Source: Branchiostoma lanceolatum
Taxonomy: Eukaryota; Chordata; Leptocardii; Amphioxiformes; Branchiostomatidae
DNA length: 64,000 nucleotides
Reading direction: 5' to 3'
Assembly: GCF_035083965.1 (NCBI RefSeq)
Contig: NC_089731.1
Span: 2,085,001-2,149,000, forward strand
The translations under genes were made by a program, and so were the position numbers. A model generated the notes under the pieces. The model saw only the letters and a list, made by a program, of their open reading frames with translations, searched no databases and was not told the origin of the DNA. Below, in pieces: positions 10,601 to 20,500 of the stretch. Numbering within the stretch: position 1 is the first letter of the stretch; the number at the start of each line of letters is the position of its first letter.

Positions 10601-13495
10601 AATGAAGGGATCTATTAATATTCTTCATGTTTGAGAAATTAGCAGTTGTAAGTTTCCTGGCATGTTTGCAGACGAATTTGTAACCTCCGTGAACAGAGGA
10701 ATTTCTTCCGGTGTGTGTTCGTTTCTCTGTGTTCCCGCAGTTATTTCCATATGCTAGGTACGTTTCATCACAGGGCACAGCTCAAAGTGAGAAGAAGTGG
10801 ACTTCATTGTTGTCAGAATTGGTAATTTATCGCCCTTGTTAACAAATGATAGACATTCAATGAAAGAGAACACTAATTCACGGGAGCTATCGTTTTTGGT
10901 CTGTTTCTGTTTCGCAGTTATATATTAGATTATCTAAATTACATTTATTCCGAAATAAGAAATTCAAATGGAGCCCATGTCATGTCACATTGTCACAGCT
11001 GACTGAACGTACAGGAATGATATACTTGTAAGTTGTAATATGATTCTTCACGTTTTCGTCCTTCGGATGGTGTCAAATGGAAGCAAGTACAACGTGATGA
11101 ATTCCATTTCAAAGAGAAGGCCTGTAAGTATCTACAACAGAGTTTCTACTTCCCGGTGAGGTCCGTGAAGTGTAGTCCATACAGCATTGCTGTGCGGCTA
11201 ATGTCTCAAAAAGATTCCTCGCTGATTTCGACTTAACTATCTTTAACAATGTTGTCAGTCTGCATTTGTTTGTTGTCTGGTGTGGTAAGTCCGCTGGATC
11301 TGTTCTCAAAACAGGCGAGAGTGACGGTGATGCGTGCGGTTCTTAAAAGTGACACTAGGTCATGTACATCTCTGGTTCTGTTCAAATGGTGTATAGTTTC
11401 AAGTCTTCTATGTGGAAGGTCCTTTGTTATGGCAGGTGGATTAAAAAATCACGTTGTTGGTGCTGTATGGACCGGAAGGGTCGTGTAGCCATGGATGTCA
11501 GAGTGCATAGACAGTGGCGTTAATCCGTGAGAGGTCGATAGACTTGCATGCTGTACATTGTGAGAGAGACACTGCAGTGGTCCAGGAAGTGGTGAAGTGT
11601 TTCCCAGTTTACCACAAAGTTTGCATCTGTCACTGTTGCGTTTTCCCCAAGTGGTCGAGTTACAGACTGTAGGCAGACTAGCGATCGAGGCACGCACTGC
11701 GAAACTCTTCTTCAACTTCAACTTATTGGGCCCCCAGATAACCCCGCAAGGGGCAAAGTAGGGGGGGAGGAGGTCCCGGGCTAAGGCGGGCAGGCCTCCA
11801 GCCTGGCGCGGAAAGACTCAACGGTGGGAGCCGTAACAACCGCGCCAGGCAGGGCGTTCCACTCTGGTATGGTGCGAGGGAAAAAAGAATATTTAAATGA
11901 GTCTGTTTTAGCGTTGATTGTTTGGAATTTTAGAGTGTGGCTACCCCGGGTGCGCCCCTGAGCTGGTTTCAGAAGATTGTCTGTGTTTATATTAATGTAG
12001 TTATTGACTAGTTTATAGAGAAAGGTGAGGCGGGCGTTCCTCCTCCTTTCAGAGAGAAGGGGCCACTGCAGGTCATTGAGCATTTGTGTCACGCTGCTAG
12101 TCCGCCGGTGGTCATTCAGAGTCACTCGGGCGGGCCTGCGCTGGACGGCCTCCACCGCCTGTATCCCTTTAATGTTAAGATGAAAATGAATCATGTGCTG
12201 TTCATAACAGATGAGGAACTAAACCGAGAACCCCAATTGTAAGGAACCTACCGATTAAGAGTATTCTCTGGGTGTACGTATGACTAGTGACTGATAGCAT
12301 AGCGAAACCTTTGATGAATTATATTTTTCACAATTATAGCCCCTAAAAAGTGGCGTACGGACGGCCGTTGTGGACAGGGCTACCCCGCTGAAGACGGTTA
12401 CCCTGCTGAATGCGACCCTGTCGGTGTCGCCCCGTGCTGTTCCTCGAACAACCACTGCGGCATCACGGCAGCCGACTGTGACTGTCCGACCTGTGTCGAC
12501 TACAGGAACCCACTCCCAGGTAGATAATAACTTTATTGCACAACAATTGTACAAGGTACAAAGTATGGCATTCACTGGTACATAGATAACATTCTATTAA
12601 CAAGAACACATATACAAGATGGTAGAGGGGCACGCAGCATCGTTTTTACGTGACCTGTAGTGACTGCCAATTTTATCGTCAAATATCAGACGAGTGCGCA
12701 ATCAGTACGTTTTGTGATCGCTCGCATGGTAGTCTTCCGGGAGGGAGATGGGATATCCTACAGAGAAGCCCTGTCTCGGTGACAGTCAGACATCAACACA
12801 TGCCTGGTCGTTATCCGCCATTCTTTAACTCTACATAAGAGCTGGTGTTTGTAACTTCTGTGTTAATTAGTCTATATCAGATTCTACTTTTGCTTCTCAA
12901 AAGTACCATGTTTGTGTTTCTCTTTATACTTCGCTGATGCTTCCATGCTCTACTTCGATGACGTAATCGCACTACCTTTCTGGCACGTTATTTTACTTGG
13001 AAATAGTGACGTGTGATGCATTCAAAATATAGCATAATGAAGTGTGCTTCTGTCTCAAACCCAACAACCCCAGGATGTCCCCACGGTTATGTACAGTTCG
13101 AAGACAGGTGCTTCAGCCTCTCTACCGACAAGAAGAACTACACAGAAGCCAAGTCCGCCTGTCAGGCTGCAGGCGGGCGTCTGGCTATGCCTAAGAATCA
13201 GGCAACAAACGACTTCCTGGTCGATCGTATCAAGATCAGGATCAAGGACAGGAGCATCTCCGGTGTCTGGTTAGGTCTGGCCAAGGTTAAAGACCAAGTT
13301 GAGGAGGGAACCTGGGTGTGGGGCGACGGGACGCCGCTCAAAGGCTGGTCCGACTGGGGGCCGGGGGAACCTAACAATGAGGGCGGGAAGGAGGATTGTG
13401 GTCAGTGGAAACAATATACAGAATACAAGTGGAACGATTATGCATGCCATTATGCTCTGTTCTATATGTGCGAAGTCGGTGTAGCTGGCACCTAG
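1841..13495 (+). CDS. F-type/C-type lectin: coiled coil, two FTP + Cys-rich modules, CTLD (3' part of gene)
   Basis: Probable carbohydrate-binding protein. Ten exons are joined on AG/GT borders with matching phases: 1841-1894, 4185-4259, 4502-4619, 5482-5662, 5934-6169, 7612-7791, 9760-9940, 10212-10447, 12340-12519 and 13074-13495. They total 1863 nt, or 621 codons including TAG. The order is a coiled-coil stalk (about 82 aa), an F-type lectin (fucolectin/tachylectin-4) domain, an 8-Cys domain, a second near-identical F-type lectin plus 8-Cys module, then a C-type lectin domain with EPN and WND motifs. All module borders are phase 1, so one continuous transcript is possible. The 5' end, including any signal or membrane anchor, lies outside the window; upstream coiled coils in such lectins usually trimerise. 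The alternative is two genes, with the second starting at an ATG at 9723; the phase agreement favours one. It is probably secreted or a type II membrane lectin of innate immunity (inference). Confidence 0.72.
2118..2540. mobile_element. MITE with about 45-bp terminal inverted repeats
   Basis: The left end (about 2120-2165, beginning AGACCTTTCTCACGCGGCGG) recurs as its reverse complement at about 2490-2535. The interior (about 330 bp) is AT-rich and has no convincing ORF. This is the structure of a non-autonomous DNA transposon. The superfamily is not determined because no clear target-site duplication was read. Confidence 0.65.
2781..3738 (+). pseudogene. Penelope-like element remnant: GIY-YIG endonuclease end, interrupted
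   Basis: From 2781 the frame reads KCGVVYQIPC, then after a 12-residue insert FYS.TERSLRTRFLEHKR. This matches the GIY-YIG endonuclease of Penelope-like retroelements (VYxIPC, the R of the S/ERSLxxR motif, and EHxR). The frame stops at about 2933, where a foldback element is inserted, and resumes at 3526 with GHIVSLDKVRILDTEQ. After a frameshift near 3620 it carries the family's C-terminal LNR...GRYRLPGTFDQLL segment and ends in TGA at 3736-3738. It is clearly a dead copy: insertion plus frameshift, and the reverse transcriptase is not seen upstream. Confidence 0.72.
2934..3525. mobile_element. 592-bp foldback DNA element inserted in the Penelope remnant
   Basis: The ends are mirror images: CAGGGGTGCCAAAGAATACA on the left and its complement on the right (…TTTGGCACCCCTG). 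The arms are long (about 2934-3115 and 3335-3525). Each is built from many short copies of TACATACGATCC-like and GGAATACATACG-like words, as in foldback transposons with subterminal repeats. The middle (about 3116-3334) has no recognised ORF. AACA occurs at both junctions (2929-2932 before, 3526-3529 after) and could be a short target duplication. Removing the element would rejoin the interrupted endonuclease frame. Confidence 0.75.
3985..4140. repeat. Dispersed repeat with ACTCAAGCAA...CAGCATCCACTGTC signature
   Basis: It shares the order GTTACTCAAGCAA, GGAAACGGTCAGA, then CAGCATCCACTGTC with copies at about 55530-55650 (direct), 55915-55975 (inverted) and, degraded, 39950-40075. Its place 250 bp after the Penelope-like endonuclease suggests it could be a terminal region of such an element; this is an inference. 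Confidence 0.45.
4331..4440. mobile_element. Small TIR element (about 110 bp)
   Basis: It begins CTCCCACTAGGGCAAAGTTA and ends TACCCTAGTGGGAAC, so TCCCACTAGGG and CCCTAGTGGGA are inverted. The interior has further inverted TTATCCGAATCGATTCAGAT-like words. It lies in a lectin intron, just before the third stalk exon. Confidence 0.55.
5482..6169 (+). CDS. F-type lectin (FTP) domain, copy 1
   Basis: Two exons, 5482-5662 (acceptor GCGATAG, phase 1) and 5934-6169, are joined within an Arg codon. Family marks in order are VNVALGKAA, a DG-D turn, TCTHTQ, TWWVDLGQ, VVIFNRQDNSAER, IHIG, GRYVAIDLPG and LTLCEVKVFS. A His in CTHT followed 26 residues later by R-x-D-x4-R resembles the fucose-binding set of F-type lectins (published as H-x24-R-x-D-x4-R/K), so fucose binding is plausible. 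The domain is of typical length (about 140 aa). It differs from copy 2 at only about two residues (H/Y and P/T in the loop after NQTST). Confidence 0.82.
7163..7411 (-). pseudogene. Degenerate LINE-like zinc-finger segment, unit A
   Basis: On the minus strand, WGKRNSDRCKLCGKL followed in a shifted frame by HFLDHCSVSL gives a C-x2-C...H-x4-C arrangement, like the C-terminal segment of RTE-like reverse transcriptases. Frames are broken. A matching copy in unit B lies at 11449-11721, so the insertion is older than the duplication. Confidence 0.4.
7612..7791 (+). CDS. Cys-rich 8-cysteine domain exon, copy 1
   Basis: A 180-nt exon (acceptor TTATAG, donor CCCAG/GTAGAT) is phase 1 at both ends and encodes about 60 residues, starting KKWRTDGHCGQGYPAE and ending CVDYRNPLP. 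It has eight Cys, including CC and DCDCP. The spacing is loosely like small chitin-binding/hevein-type domains, but I do not assign a family. A symmetric phase 1-1 exon can be shuffled or duplicated without changing frame, as has happened here. The 65 bp after the donor in both units look like an inverted LINE/SINE 3' end (AATAAA on the minus strand near 7800). Confidence 0.7.
8176..8350 (+). repeat. 15-bp minisatellite, about 12 copies
   Basis: The unit is CGTCCCCAGCCACTA, almost perfect apart from a few T/C changes and one CGACG near 8339. It begins exactly where unit A stops resembling unit B, at the CCCCAG that serves as CTLD acceptor in unit B, so it marks the duplication junction. Each repeat contains CCCCAG, a potential acceptor-like word. 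Open frames across it (PSHYV repeats) are not thought to be genes. Confidence 0.85.
8856..9509. other. Segment present only in unit B
   Basis: It lies between GCGGATTCACA and ATTCAATGCATTG, which are adjacent in unit A (about 5231-5245). Weak minus-strand open frames occur (9159-9410, with CASFPCQNTDTNC; 8827-9027), but no family is recognised and no terminal repeats or target duplication are obvious. It could be an insertion in B or a deletion from A. Confidence 0.55.
9760..10447 (+). CDS. F-type lectin (FTP) domain, copy 2
   Basis: Exons 9760-9940 and 10212-10447 have the same borders and phases as copy 1. The protein matches copy 1 except for Y and T instead of H and P in the loop after NQTST; WWVDLGQ, RQDNSAER and LTLCEV are unchanged. 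The start phase (1) accepts the phase-1 end of the copy-1 Cys-rich exon at 7791. Near identity of introns as well as exons suggests a recent duplication or gene conversion. Confidence 0.82.
11449..11721 (-). pseudogene. Degenerate LINE-like zinc-finger segment, unit B
   Basis: This is the counterpart of 7163-7411, with the same WGKRNSDRCKLCGKL stretch and the same broken frames. It shows that the element was already in the sequence when the module was duplicated. Confidence 0.4.
11708..12175 (-). mobile_element. 5'-truncated LINE inserted only in unit B
   Basis: On the minus strand a frame from about 12194 reads IQAVEAVQRRPARVTLNDH, RRTSSVTQMLNDLQW, then SFFPRTIPEWNALP. This is the C-terminal region after the reverse transcriptase in CR1-like non-LTR retrotransposons. 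The 3' tail ends in TTGAAG repeats (11708-11725, complement). Unit A has the uninterrupted site (about 7425-7435), so this copy landed after the duplication, or was lost precisely from A, which is less likely. Confidence 0.78.
12340..12519 (+). CDS. Cys-rich 8-cysteine domain exon, copy 2
   Basis: A 180-nt phase 1-1 exon, the same as copy 1 apart from one conservative change (H to R before the first Cys) and T for Q (NNHC versus NNQC region). Its phase-1 end (G) fits the CTLD acceptor at 13074, giving LPG/CPHGY across the junction. Confidence 0.7.
13074..13495 (+). CDS. C-type lectin domain, terminal exon
   Basis: This is the last exon, acceptor CCCCAG, ending in TAG at 13493-13495, and it encodes a whole C-type lectin domain of about 140 aa. 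Six Cys sit in long-form positions (CPHGY, DRC, SAC, EDC, YAC, YMC). WLGL, the Ca2+-site triplet EPN (PGEPNNEGG) and WND (WNDYAC) are present. EPN plus WND predicts Ca2+-dependent binding of mannose/GlcNAc-type sugars. No second copy of this exon exists in unit A. Confidence 0.9.
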
Positions 13496-13508
13496 GCAGA
13501 CACATGCC

Positions 13509-13909
13509 CAGTGTTCTCGCCAGGCCTTAGCTTTTCAGCATAGGGGCCCCCTATGCTGTGATCTGGACTCCCTATGCTGTGATCTGGACCCCTATGCTGT
13601 GTTCCAACCAGCATAGGGGTGTTTCTTTCTGGGGAGAACCTTGTGACCCTTCATAAATCTTATAAAAAGTTCATATTTGGCTTTAGAATAAGGCTGTGAC
13701 CGAGGAAACACTTTATTTCACCAAATGTATCCCTCAAAATGTAGAAAATAGTGCCTCATTGGGTTATGAATTTAAAGATCTTCCTTAGGAGCATGCCAGA
13801 CTCCCTACTCTTGTCATGTCTTCGGCACTCTGTGCGTGACTTGCGTTGCGTCAAGATGGCCTCCTTTACCTGACCCCTATGCTGTGAAAAGATTCTGGTG
13901 AGAACACTG
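13509..13909. mobile_element. About 400-bp MITE, copy 1
   Basis: The ends CAGTGTTCTC and GAGAACACTG are inverted. The subterminal region repeats TATGCTGTGATCTGGAC-like words. An inverted second copy lies at 26052-26446 inside a mitofusin intron. It starts 13 bp after the lectin stop codon, so it probably forms part of that transcript's 3' UTR. The TIR start is hAT-like; the superfamily is not proven. Confidence 0.75.
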
Positions 13910-14369
13910 ATTGCCACATGCGTGTGCGCTGACCATGTGTTACAGAGAGTACAAGCTGAAACAACTTTGTATGTAAAAACTGAAGCATCACTTAGCCAGA
14001 AGTTCAGGAGTGGTTTAAGCATGTACTGGCGGTGTGGAGGCCTTTGCTCACTTGCGCAAAGTTCAATCTATTTTTTGCATGTAGCTATAATAATACCTGT
14101 GATGTACTAACAATTTGTGTGATGTATTCAGGTATGTGTTCCAACAGTTGATTGGCTGTATGATTTACCTGGTCGAGTATCACATGCATGTGGCTGTCTA
14201 ACATGAAAACTCCACAATGCCCTTTGGAACAGCCGATAGAAATCTAAAATGCTTGAATAACATTTCAATTATCAGCAATATAGCAAATGAAGAAAGAGAT
14301 GAGGTAGAATGCTGTAAGTTTTGAAGGAGGGGAATGTTGAAATTAGTAACACTGTTGTTGTTAATGATG

Positions 14370-15055
14370 CACACTGTTACTGCTAGAAAAGATCTCCATC
14401 CATGTTGAGACCCAATTCCAGAAATGGCTACTTTGTAACTGTCCTAATCAAAGTTACAAGTACTGATGGCGAAGTGAGTTTCCATGGTTATAATCAGAAT
14501 TATTCATGCACTACTAACTTGACTATTACTTGACTTTCAACTTTCGTTACTCTCATTTACCAAGCATAAATAAACAATGTAGGAAACAAATATAAGTAAT
14601 TATTCCAGGGCTGTACTAGACAGTATAGTTACTGCTCTGTACTCCAATGAAAAAGAAATGCTTTAAATTTTGAATGTTCGAACTTAGTAACACTTTTGTT
14701 GTTGACTATGCTTCACCCCTGTAAGAGGAAGACTGAAGATGACGATGATGAACGTTGTTACTGATAGGAAAGATAAACATCCATGTGTAGAGAGTACTAG
14801 AGACCAAAGTCTGAAAATGGCTACTTTGTAGCTGTCCTGATCAAACTTACAAGTATTGACAACGAAGTGAGTTTTGCATGATATGAGTTAGAAGTGTCCG
14901 TGTAATAGTAAGTTTTATATACTCGCAATTTTACTTTTAACTTTCGCTAATATCATTAACCAAGCATGATTAAACAATGTAGAAAACAAATATAAGTAAG
15001 TATTCCAGGGCTGTACTATACAGTACAGTTACTGCTCTGTACTCCAATGAATTCA
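14370..15055. repeat. Old two-copy tandem duplication
   Basis: About 14370-14655 and 14750-15055 are diverged copies. Shared words include AAATGGCTACTTTGTA, AACCAAGCAT, AAACAATGTAG and ATTCCAGGGCTGTACTA. No coding potential is seen. Together with 13910-14370 this is plain intergenic sequence. Confidence 0.65.
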
Positions 15056-15479
15056 TTAAAGGTTTCCTTCACCATATGCAATGTGTGTGACCAGATCATT
15101 AGCTGTTCTTTAGGGCTAAGTGTCAAGCAGGATTGCTCCCTGCAATCTGCACATTTATAAAGATTTAATGAAAAAAAGTGAGCCCACGTGGTGGATTCTT
15201 CAACGTCCTGGAAGTTTGGCTCTCCGCAAACACGAAATGTGCATCAAACGTCTTAACCGAGGGTAGCCTGGAATCCATACCCTCGGTGCCTCCCCGATAT
15301 CTCTACGGCACTGTGAGTGACCCTCACCCGCCCAGACAGCTTAGCCCGCTCGGGGTGTTGTTTACGGCCTTGGATTAATTAGTTCGGCACCTTGGGGCGG
15401 CGGAAAAGTAGGAAGGCAGCGGAAGTGGGGTGTAGCGGAAGTAGGATGGCAGCCAGAGGTAGAAAGGCCATCAGAAACT

Positions 15480-15720
15480 GACTGGCCCGGTAAAACACCA
15501 CTAAGCCGACCCTAGAGACTGGGACCAGGCTAAACCGAGGGACGTCCCTAACCTAAGTGAAGTCGTGTTTCCCAAGGGCACAACATCAGCGCATTTCAGG
15601 GGATTCGAACTCAGGACCCAGTTCTGAACCAAACAACCAAACATAACGATGCCGCATATGACTTTCCTGTCTTTAAAGACTTGAGCAGAAGACAGAAAAG
15701 TCAACCTTGCACGATGGGAT
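15480..15720 (-). mobile_element. Probable tRNA-derived SINE
   Basis: On the minus strand GAGTTCGAATCC (complement of 15601-15612) is an RNA polymerase III B-box. The surrounding GTTTGG..TGGTTCAGAAC is consistent with a tRNA-like head. No mature tRNA cloverleaf is evident. Confidence 0.45.
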
Positions 15721-17571
15721 GAACATCAGTGGCCCCTTCTCTGTCTTCTCCAGAACAGCAAATGTGCAATGAAGTGGCAAACTCCATGACATCAGTCTGT
15801 TACAAAACATCACTTGATATTGGGTGTTGTGCTGCAGTTTAATTAATGCACAACACTCATAAATACAGGAGCTTGTGAGAACGTATGTCTGTGTGTGTGC
15901 CTGTGTGTATGTCTGTTTGTGTGTGTCTGTGTATTATACATGTACCTAATAGGTATCTTAAATGGTATCTTAACCGACCATCCGTCAGGATGAAAAGAAG
16001 AAGAAGAATCTTAAACGGATTATGTGAAGGCTTCCTGTTGGTTGTTCCAAATGTTAAAACAATCAAAGCCTCCCTGTACATCACAAAGAAACGAGTCCAT
16101 ATGAAACTAAATGACTCCAAGACAAATAACAACCAACCAAATCACACACTGTCACAGCCTCAGCAGAAATGCTGAATTCATTGTACTTTTACATCTCCAA
16201 ATGACATGTACAGAACACTTGAACAGGAGAGCACTGAGCTCACAAATACACTTGTTTCACTATGTCGTGAGAAATAACATTACGTCATGAGAAAACATAC
16301 AGGACCGCTATCCTAAAACCCTACAGTCCTTGCAACAACGTTTATTTCAGCTTCTTGCTAGTTTTCACCAGAATCTCTTCTGGACTACATACAGTCAGCA
16401 TAATTGGCCAAAATAAAGCGAATAATGAGCAAGAAAAGTTGTATGTAACTAACCAGAGGGTACAATGCGGATGTACCCTAGCCCTCTGAACACACACAAT
16501 TATACACTTTATGTTCACAGATTTATCAGGACTTATGTCATGTAATCTGTTTCTTTGCTATACTTTGACCCTTACCATACCTCCTTCCTCATAACCTCTA
16601 TGAGCTTCTCATGAATAAACAACGGTTCAAATAAACAATGGGTTGGCTACAAGTAACTTTAGGAGCAAAGTTTTCACCCCATTTTGGCCAATTCATCTTT
16701 ATTCTCTGTTTAGGCTGAGAGAAGACTGCTAAGACAAGCTAACTATCCTTGAAACCAGTAAGCTACATTCATATTTACATGTACACGAGATGCTACGAGT
16801 TAGACACTTTGGTGGATGCAGTCTTTTGCAATAACATTTCATCAAAGAAATCGCACACTACCGCTTATTAATAAACAGTTCAGACTTCAATTCATTGAAC
16901 GGCTCAAAACAAGCTGAATCTGTAATAGATGGATCCTATGTAAGAGATGGTATAGTAACACATACCCCAATCCCTGGACAATAATGAATTATGAAAGTGT
17001 TTTTGGTCGAGACTGATGCAAGCAGGCCTCCCTCACATTACAATTCTGTAAATCTTCACACGTTTGCAAAGTTTTTTTTCCTGGTCAGTGACTTCTCTAC
17101 CATAAATTTGCAACACCCCAAATACTGTAGTGCCTGTTTCCAAATGAATGCATTACTATTGTACGGCAGTACAACGATCTTTGTCTTCCCTTCTACCATG
17201 AAATGAAATCCCTGCGAAAAGAAACAAGTTTACAGTATCACGAACAAATCCAACTTCGACCCATACTCTATCCATGCGGTAGGTGCTGCCAATCTTATTT
17301 CCTATCCTCTATAAGATATGTGTAACCATGTTAAACCTGCACCTATCAGTTATGACCCAGAATGCCTCCATGGAGAAATTGCTTTCCTCTGCTGAGGTCT
17401 GTTGGCCTATCCAGAAACATTATTATTAGACTCGATGGAGCTAATTGTTGGACTACCCATCTCTATGTTGCCTCTGCAGAGATACTGTCTTGTGAGCATG
17501 CATTTATCCCCCCTCCATTTTCTATATGGAGTTACTGATGACCTATTTAGTGCAAGTAGACGACTGCTGCT
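15721..17571. other. Intergenic DNA and presumed mitofusin 3' UTR
   Basis: No exon is recognised. A GT-rich stretch lies at 15882-15930. On the minus strand, TTTATT at 16698-16703 gives an AATAAA that could end the mitofusin transcript. At 17360-17610, three imperfect copies of GTTGCCTCCATGGAGATATTG-like sequence occur about 100-120 bp apart; the third is part of the last mitofusin exon. Confidence 0.5.
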
Positions 17572-20500
17572 CTATCCACTCATGTTGCCTCCATGGAGAT
17601 ATTGTTGTACGAAAGAGTTCAGCTCACTGTCCAGCCATCCTGCCTTGTTCCTGTCAAGCAAAAAAATGTTAAAAATAAATCTGTAAAAATGATTCCTTTC
17701 TCATCGTACACCAAAATCTTAGTATCAAACTGAAATAAAACCATTAAAATTCAGTTCACTTACATTAGGCTACACTGGCTTGACTTTAAGAATGACATCC
17801 GTGCGTGCATAAAACATTTATAACCATAAAAGAATTCGTACAAATATGCATGACATGTCGTAGAATGCAAAAGCCAGTTCCGAAGTGAAAGAAGAGGATG
17901 TAAAAGAAAAAAATAACTTTGTTTCCTATACCAATACAATGTTCTGTGTGTTCAATCATTTGTTCAACCTTCCTGACTACTTAGACTTCATACTTAGATA
18001 TACAATAAAGGCAACTTTCTTTGCCCATCCCTCCAATTTTAACGCTCGGGTCAATTTTGGGGTGCCCAAAGATATCATCAATACAATGCAGTATGGCCAT
18101 ACAATAAAATTTAGATTCCACAAACTGCAGTACCGACCTGAGCAGCTTGGCGCGCTGCTGCACCTCCTCCAGCTGGTCGATCTCCGTGTTCAGCTGGCTG
18201 ATCTCCCGCTGGAGTTCCTCCTTAGCAACGTCCACCTGGCGACACAGCCGGGCGAAGTTACCAGACAGCTCCCTGTGGGGGAAAAGGGCATTAGAACTCT
18301 CTTCAAGGTCACCCCCCTCCCATCTTTCAGGTACATTACACGGCAACACAGCCGGGCAAAGTTACCCGACAGCTCCCTGCGGGGGGAAGGGCATTAGAAC
18401 TCTCTTCAAGGTCACCCCCCTCCCATCTTTCAGGTACATTACACGGCAACACAGCCGGGCAAAGTTACCCGACAGCTCCTTGCGGGGGGAAAGGCCATTA
18501 GAACTCTCTTCAAGGTCACCCCCCTCCCATCTTTCAGCTACATTACACTGCAACACAGCCGGGCGAAGTTACCCGACAGCTCCCTGTGGGGGGGAAAGGG
18601 CATTAGAACTCTCTTCAAGGTCACCCCCCCTACCATCTTTCAGATACATTACACTGCAACACACCCAGACGAAATTACTGGACAGGGTGGAAAGGGCATT
18701 AGAACTTTCAAGGACATACACCTCCAAGGACGACCTCCTCCCTTCTTCCATTTGTATTACACTGCAACACAGCCAGGCAAAATTAGTGGACAGCTCACTG
18801 TGGGGTCAAAGAGAAACTAGAGTTTTCAAGGACATACACCTTCAAGTACGACCCCCTCCCACCTTACTTATGCATTACACTGCAACACACCCGGGTAAAA
18901 TTAGTGGACAGCTCCCTGTGGGGTCAAAGAGGGATTAGAACTTTCAAGGACATACACACATACACCTTCAAGGACGCCCTCCTCCCATATCTTCAATATG
19001 CTGACACTGCAACACAAAGTTATTGGACAACTCTCTGTGGGGTGCAAAGGGCATTAGAACTTTTTTCAAGGTCACCCAAATCCCCAATTTGGTCAACAAC
19101 CATACACAAGCAACAACAGGCATGTACATCTACAGCAAAAGTCGGCAGTGTGGAGGTTAGAAAAAAGATGAAAGCCTGACTTACTGCTGCACTTGGTGGC
19201 TGATGTTCTGACTGGTGAAACTGACGACCAGCTGCAGCTTGTCGGAGGCGTAGTCCACAAACTGCTTCTTGAAGGTCCGCTCCTTGGCCTTGTTAGTCCA
19301 GGTGAGGCGCTCGTACAGGTAGAGGAGCGTGTACAACCCTCCGGTCACCGCGATCAGTCGCCAGCCAACCGCCTTCCAGATCTGGAGAAAGAAACACCAC
19401 AAACATCGTATCAAGATCTAGATCTATAAAATTAATCTATGATTGTGAAGATTACTCTTTTCAAGGCTTTTGAGTCTAGGGTGTATCTAATTTATATCTA
19501 TTGATTTGGCTGTTCAGGATGCCAGCCAGGGTTGCTCGACTAGCCTGTGGCTATCAAAGAGACAAAGACAATACAATGTATTCAAACCATTTGCTATAAA
19601 AACGTCACCACTCCGTGATGACCAGGGCTACCATTGACGGATGGAGGTCAGGTTGGTGATGAGCCTGGCCATGATGTACCCTTGGTTACTGTTGCCTAGG
19701 TAACCAAACAACAAACAAAAACAAGACTCACCATGCCCGTGATGACCACGACCCCAGAGACGAGCGTGAGTAGATGGAAGCAAGGTTGGTGATGAACCTG
19801 GCCCTGATCTCTGCATCCTTGGTTACTGTTGCCTAGGTAACTAAACAACAAACAGAACAAGACTCACCACGCCCGTGATGACCAGGACCCCCACGGACGA
19901 GCGTGAGTAGATGGAGGCGAGGTTGGTGATGAACCTGGCCATGATCTCCGCATCCTTGGTTACTGTTGCCTAGGTAACTAAACAACAAACAGAACACGAC
20001 TCACCACGCCCGTGATGACCAGGACCCCTACAGACGAGCGTGAGTAGATAGAGGCGAGATTGGTGATGAACCTGGCCATGATCTCCGCATCCTGCGCCAT
20101 CAGGTCCTGCACGTGGGGCGCCAGCACGACCTCTGCAACCTCCGCAGGGGGCAAAGGTCGCGGCACCTGTGCAACACAACAGAAGGGTCAGCAGGAAGTC
20201 CTACCGGTAACACACAGATAGGAATTTTGTATCGCCCAAGGTACCGACACATGGGAGGGCGAGAAAACACACCAATGTGAAATGAGACAGAAGTTGACAA
20301 AATTTGATGTCCCCAAACAAAAAAGTTCAAGAACATTTTAATCCATTGCAAGTAAATCCAACATCGTGATCAGAACCTTGTATTCATACTAGGCACATAC
20401 GAAGCGCATTGTTTGCATTGCTCTTTGGAAGCCCTTTGAATACAAGTAGAACCCACATTTCGAGCACATCAAAGAACCCACCACGGGTATTGAAAAGAGT

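Larger units (their letters stand above)
8355..13073 (+). repeat. Tandem duplication, unit B
   Basis: This is the second copy of the 4713-8175 segment. Exon and intron sequences are almost identical. Differences are a 654-bp extra segment (8856-9509), a LINE fragment (about 11708-12175) and scattered substitutions. It is followed directly by the CTLD exon at 13074. Confidence 0.85.

Noticed and set aside
15590-15660. A tRNA gene
   Set aside because: A B-box-like word is present on the minus strand, but no complete cloverleaf or anticodon arm fits; a SINE is the better reading.
17885-18938. Plus-strand open frames of 170 and 263 codons
   Set aside because: They are antisense to mitofusin exon 18138-18272 and its tandem copies.
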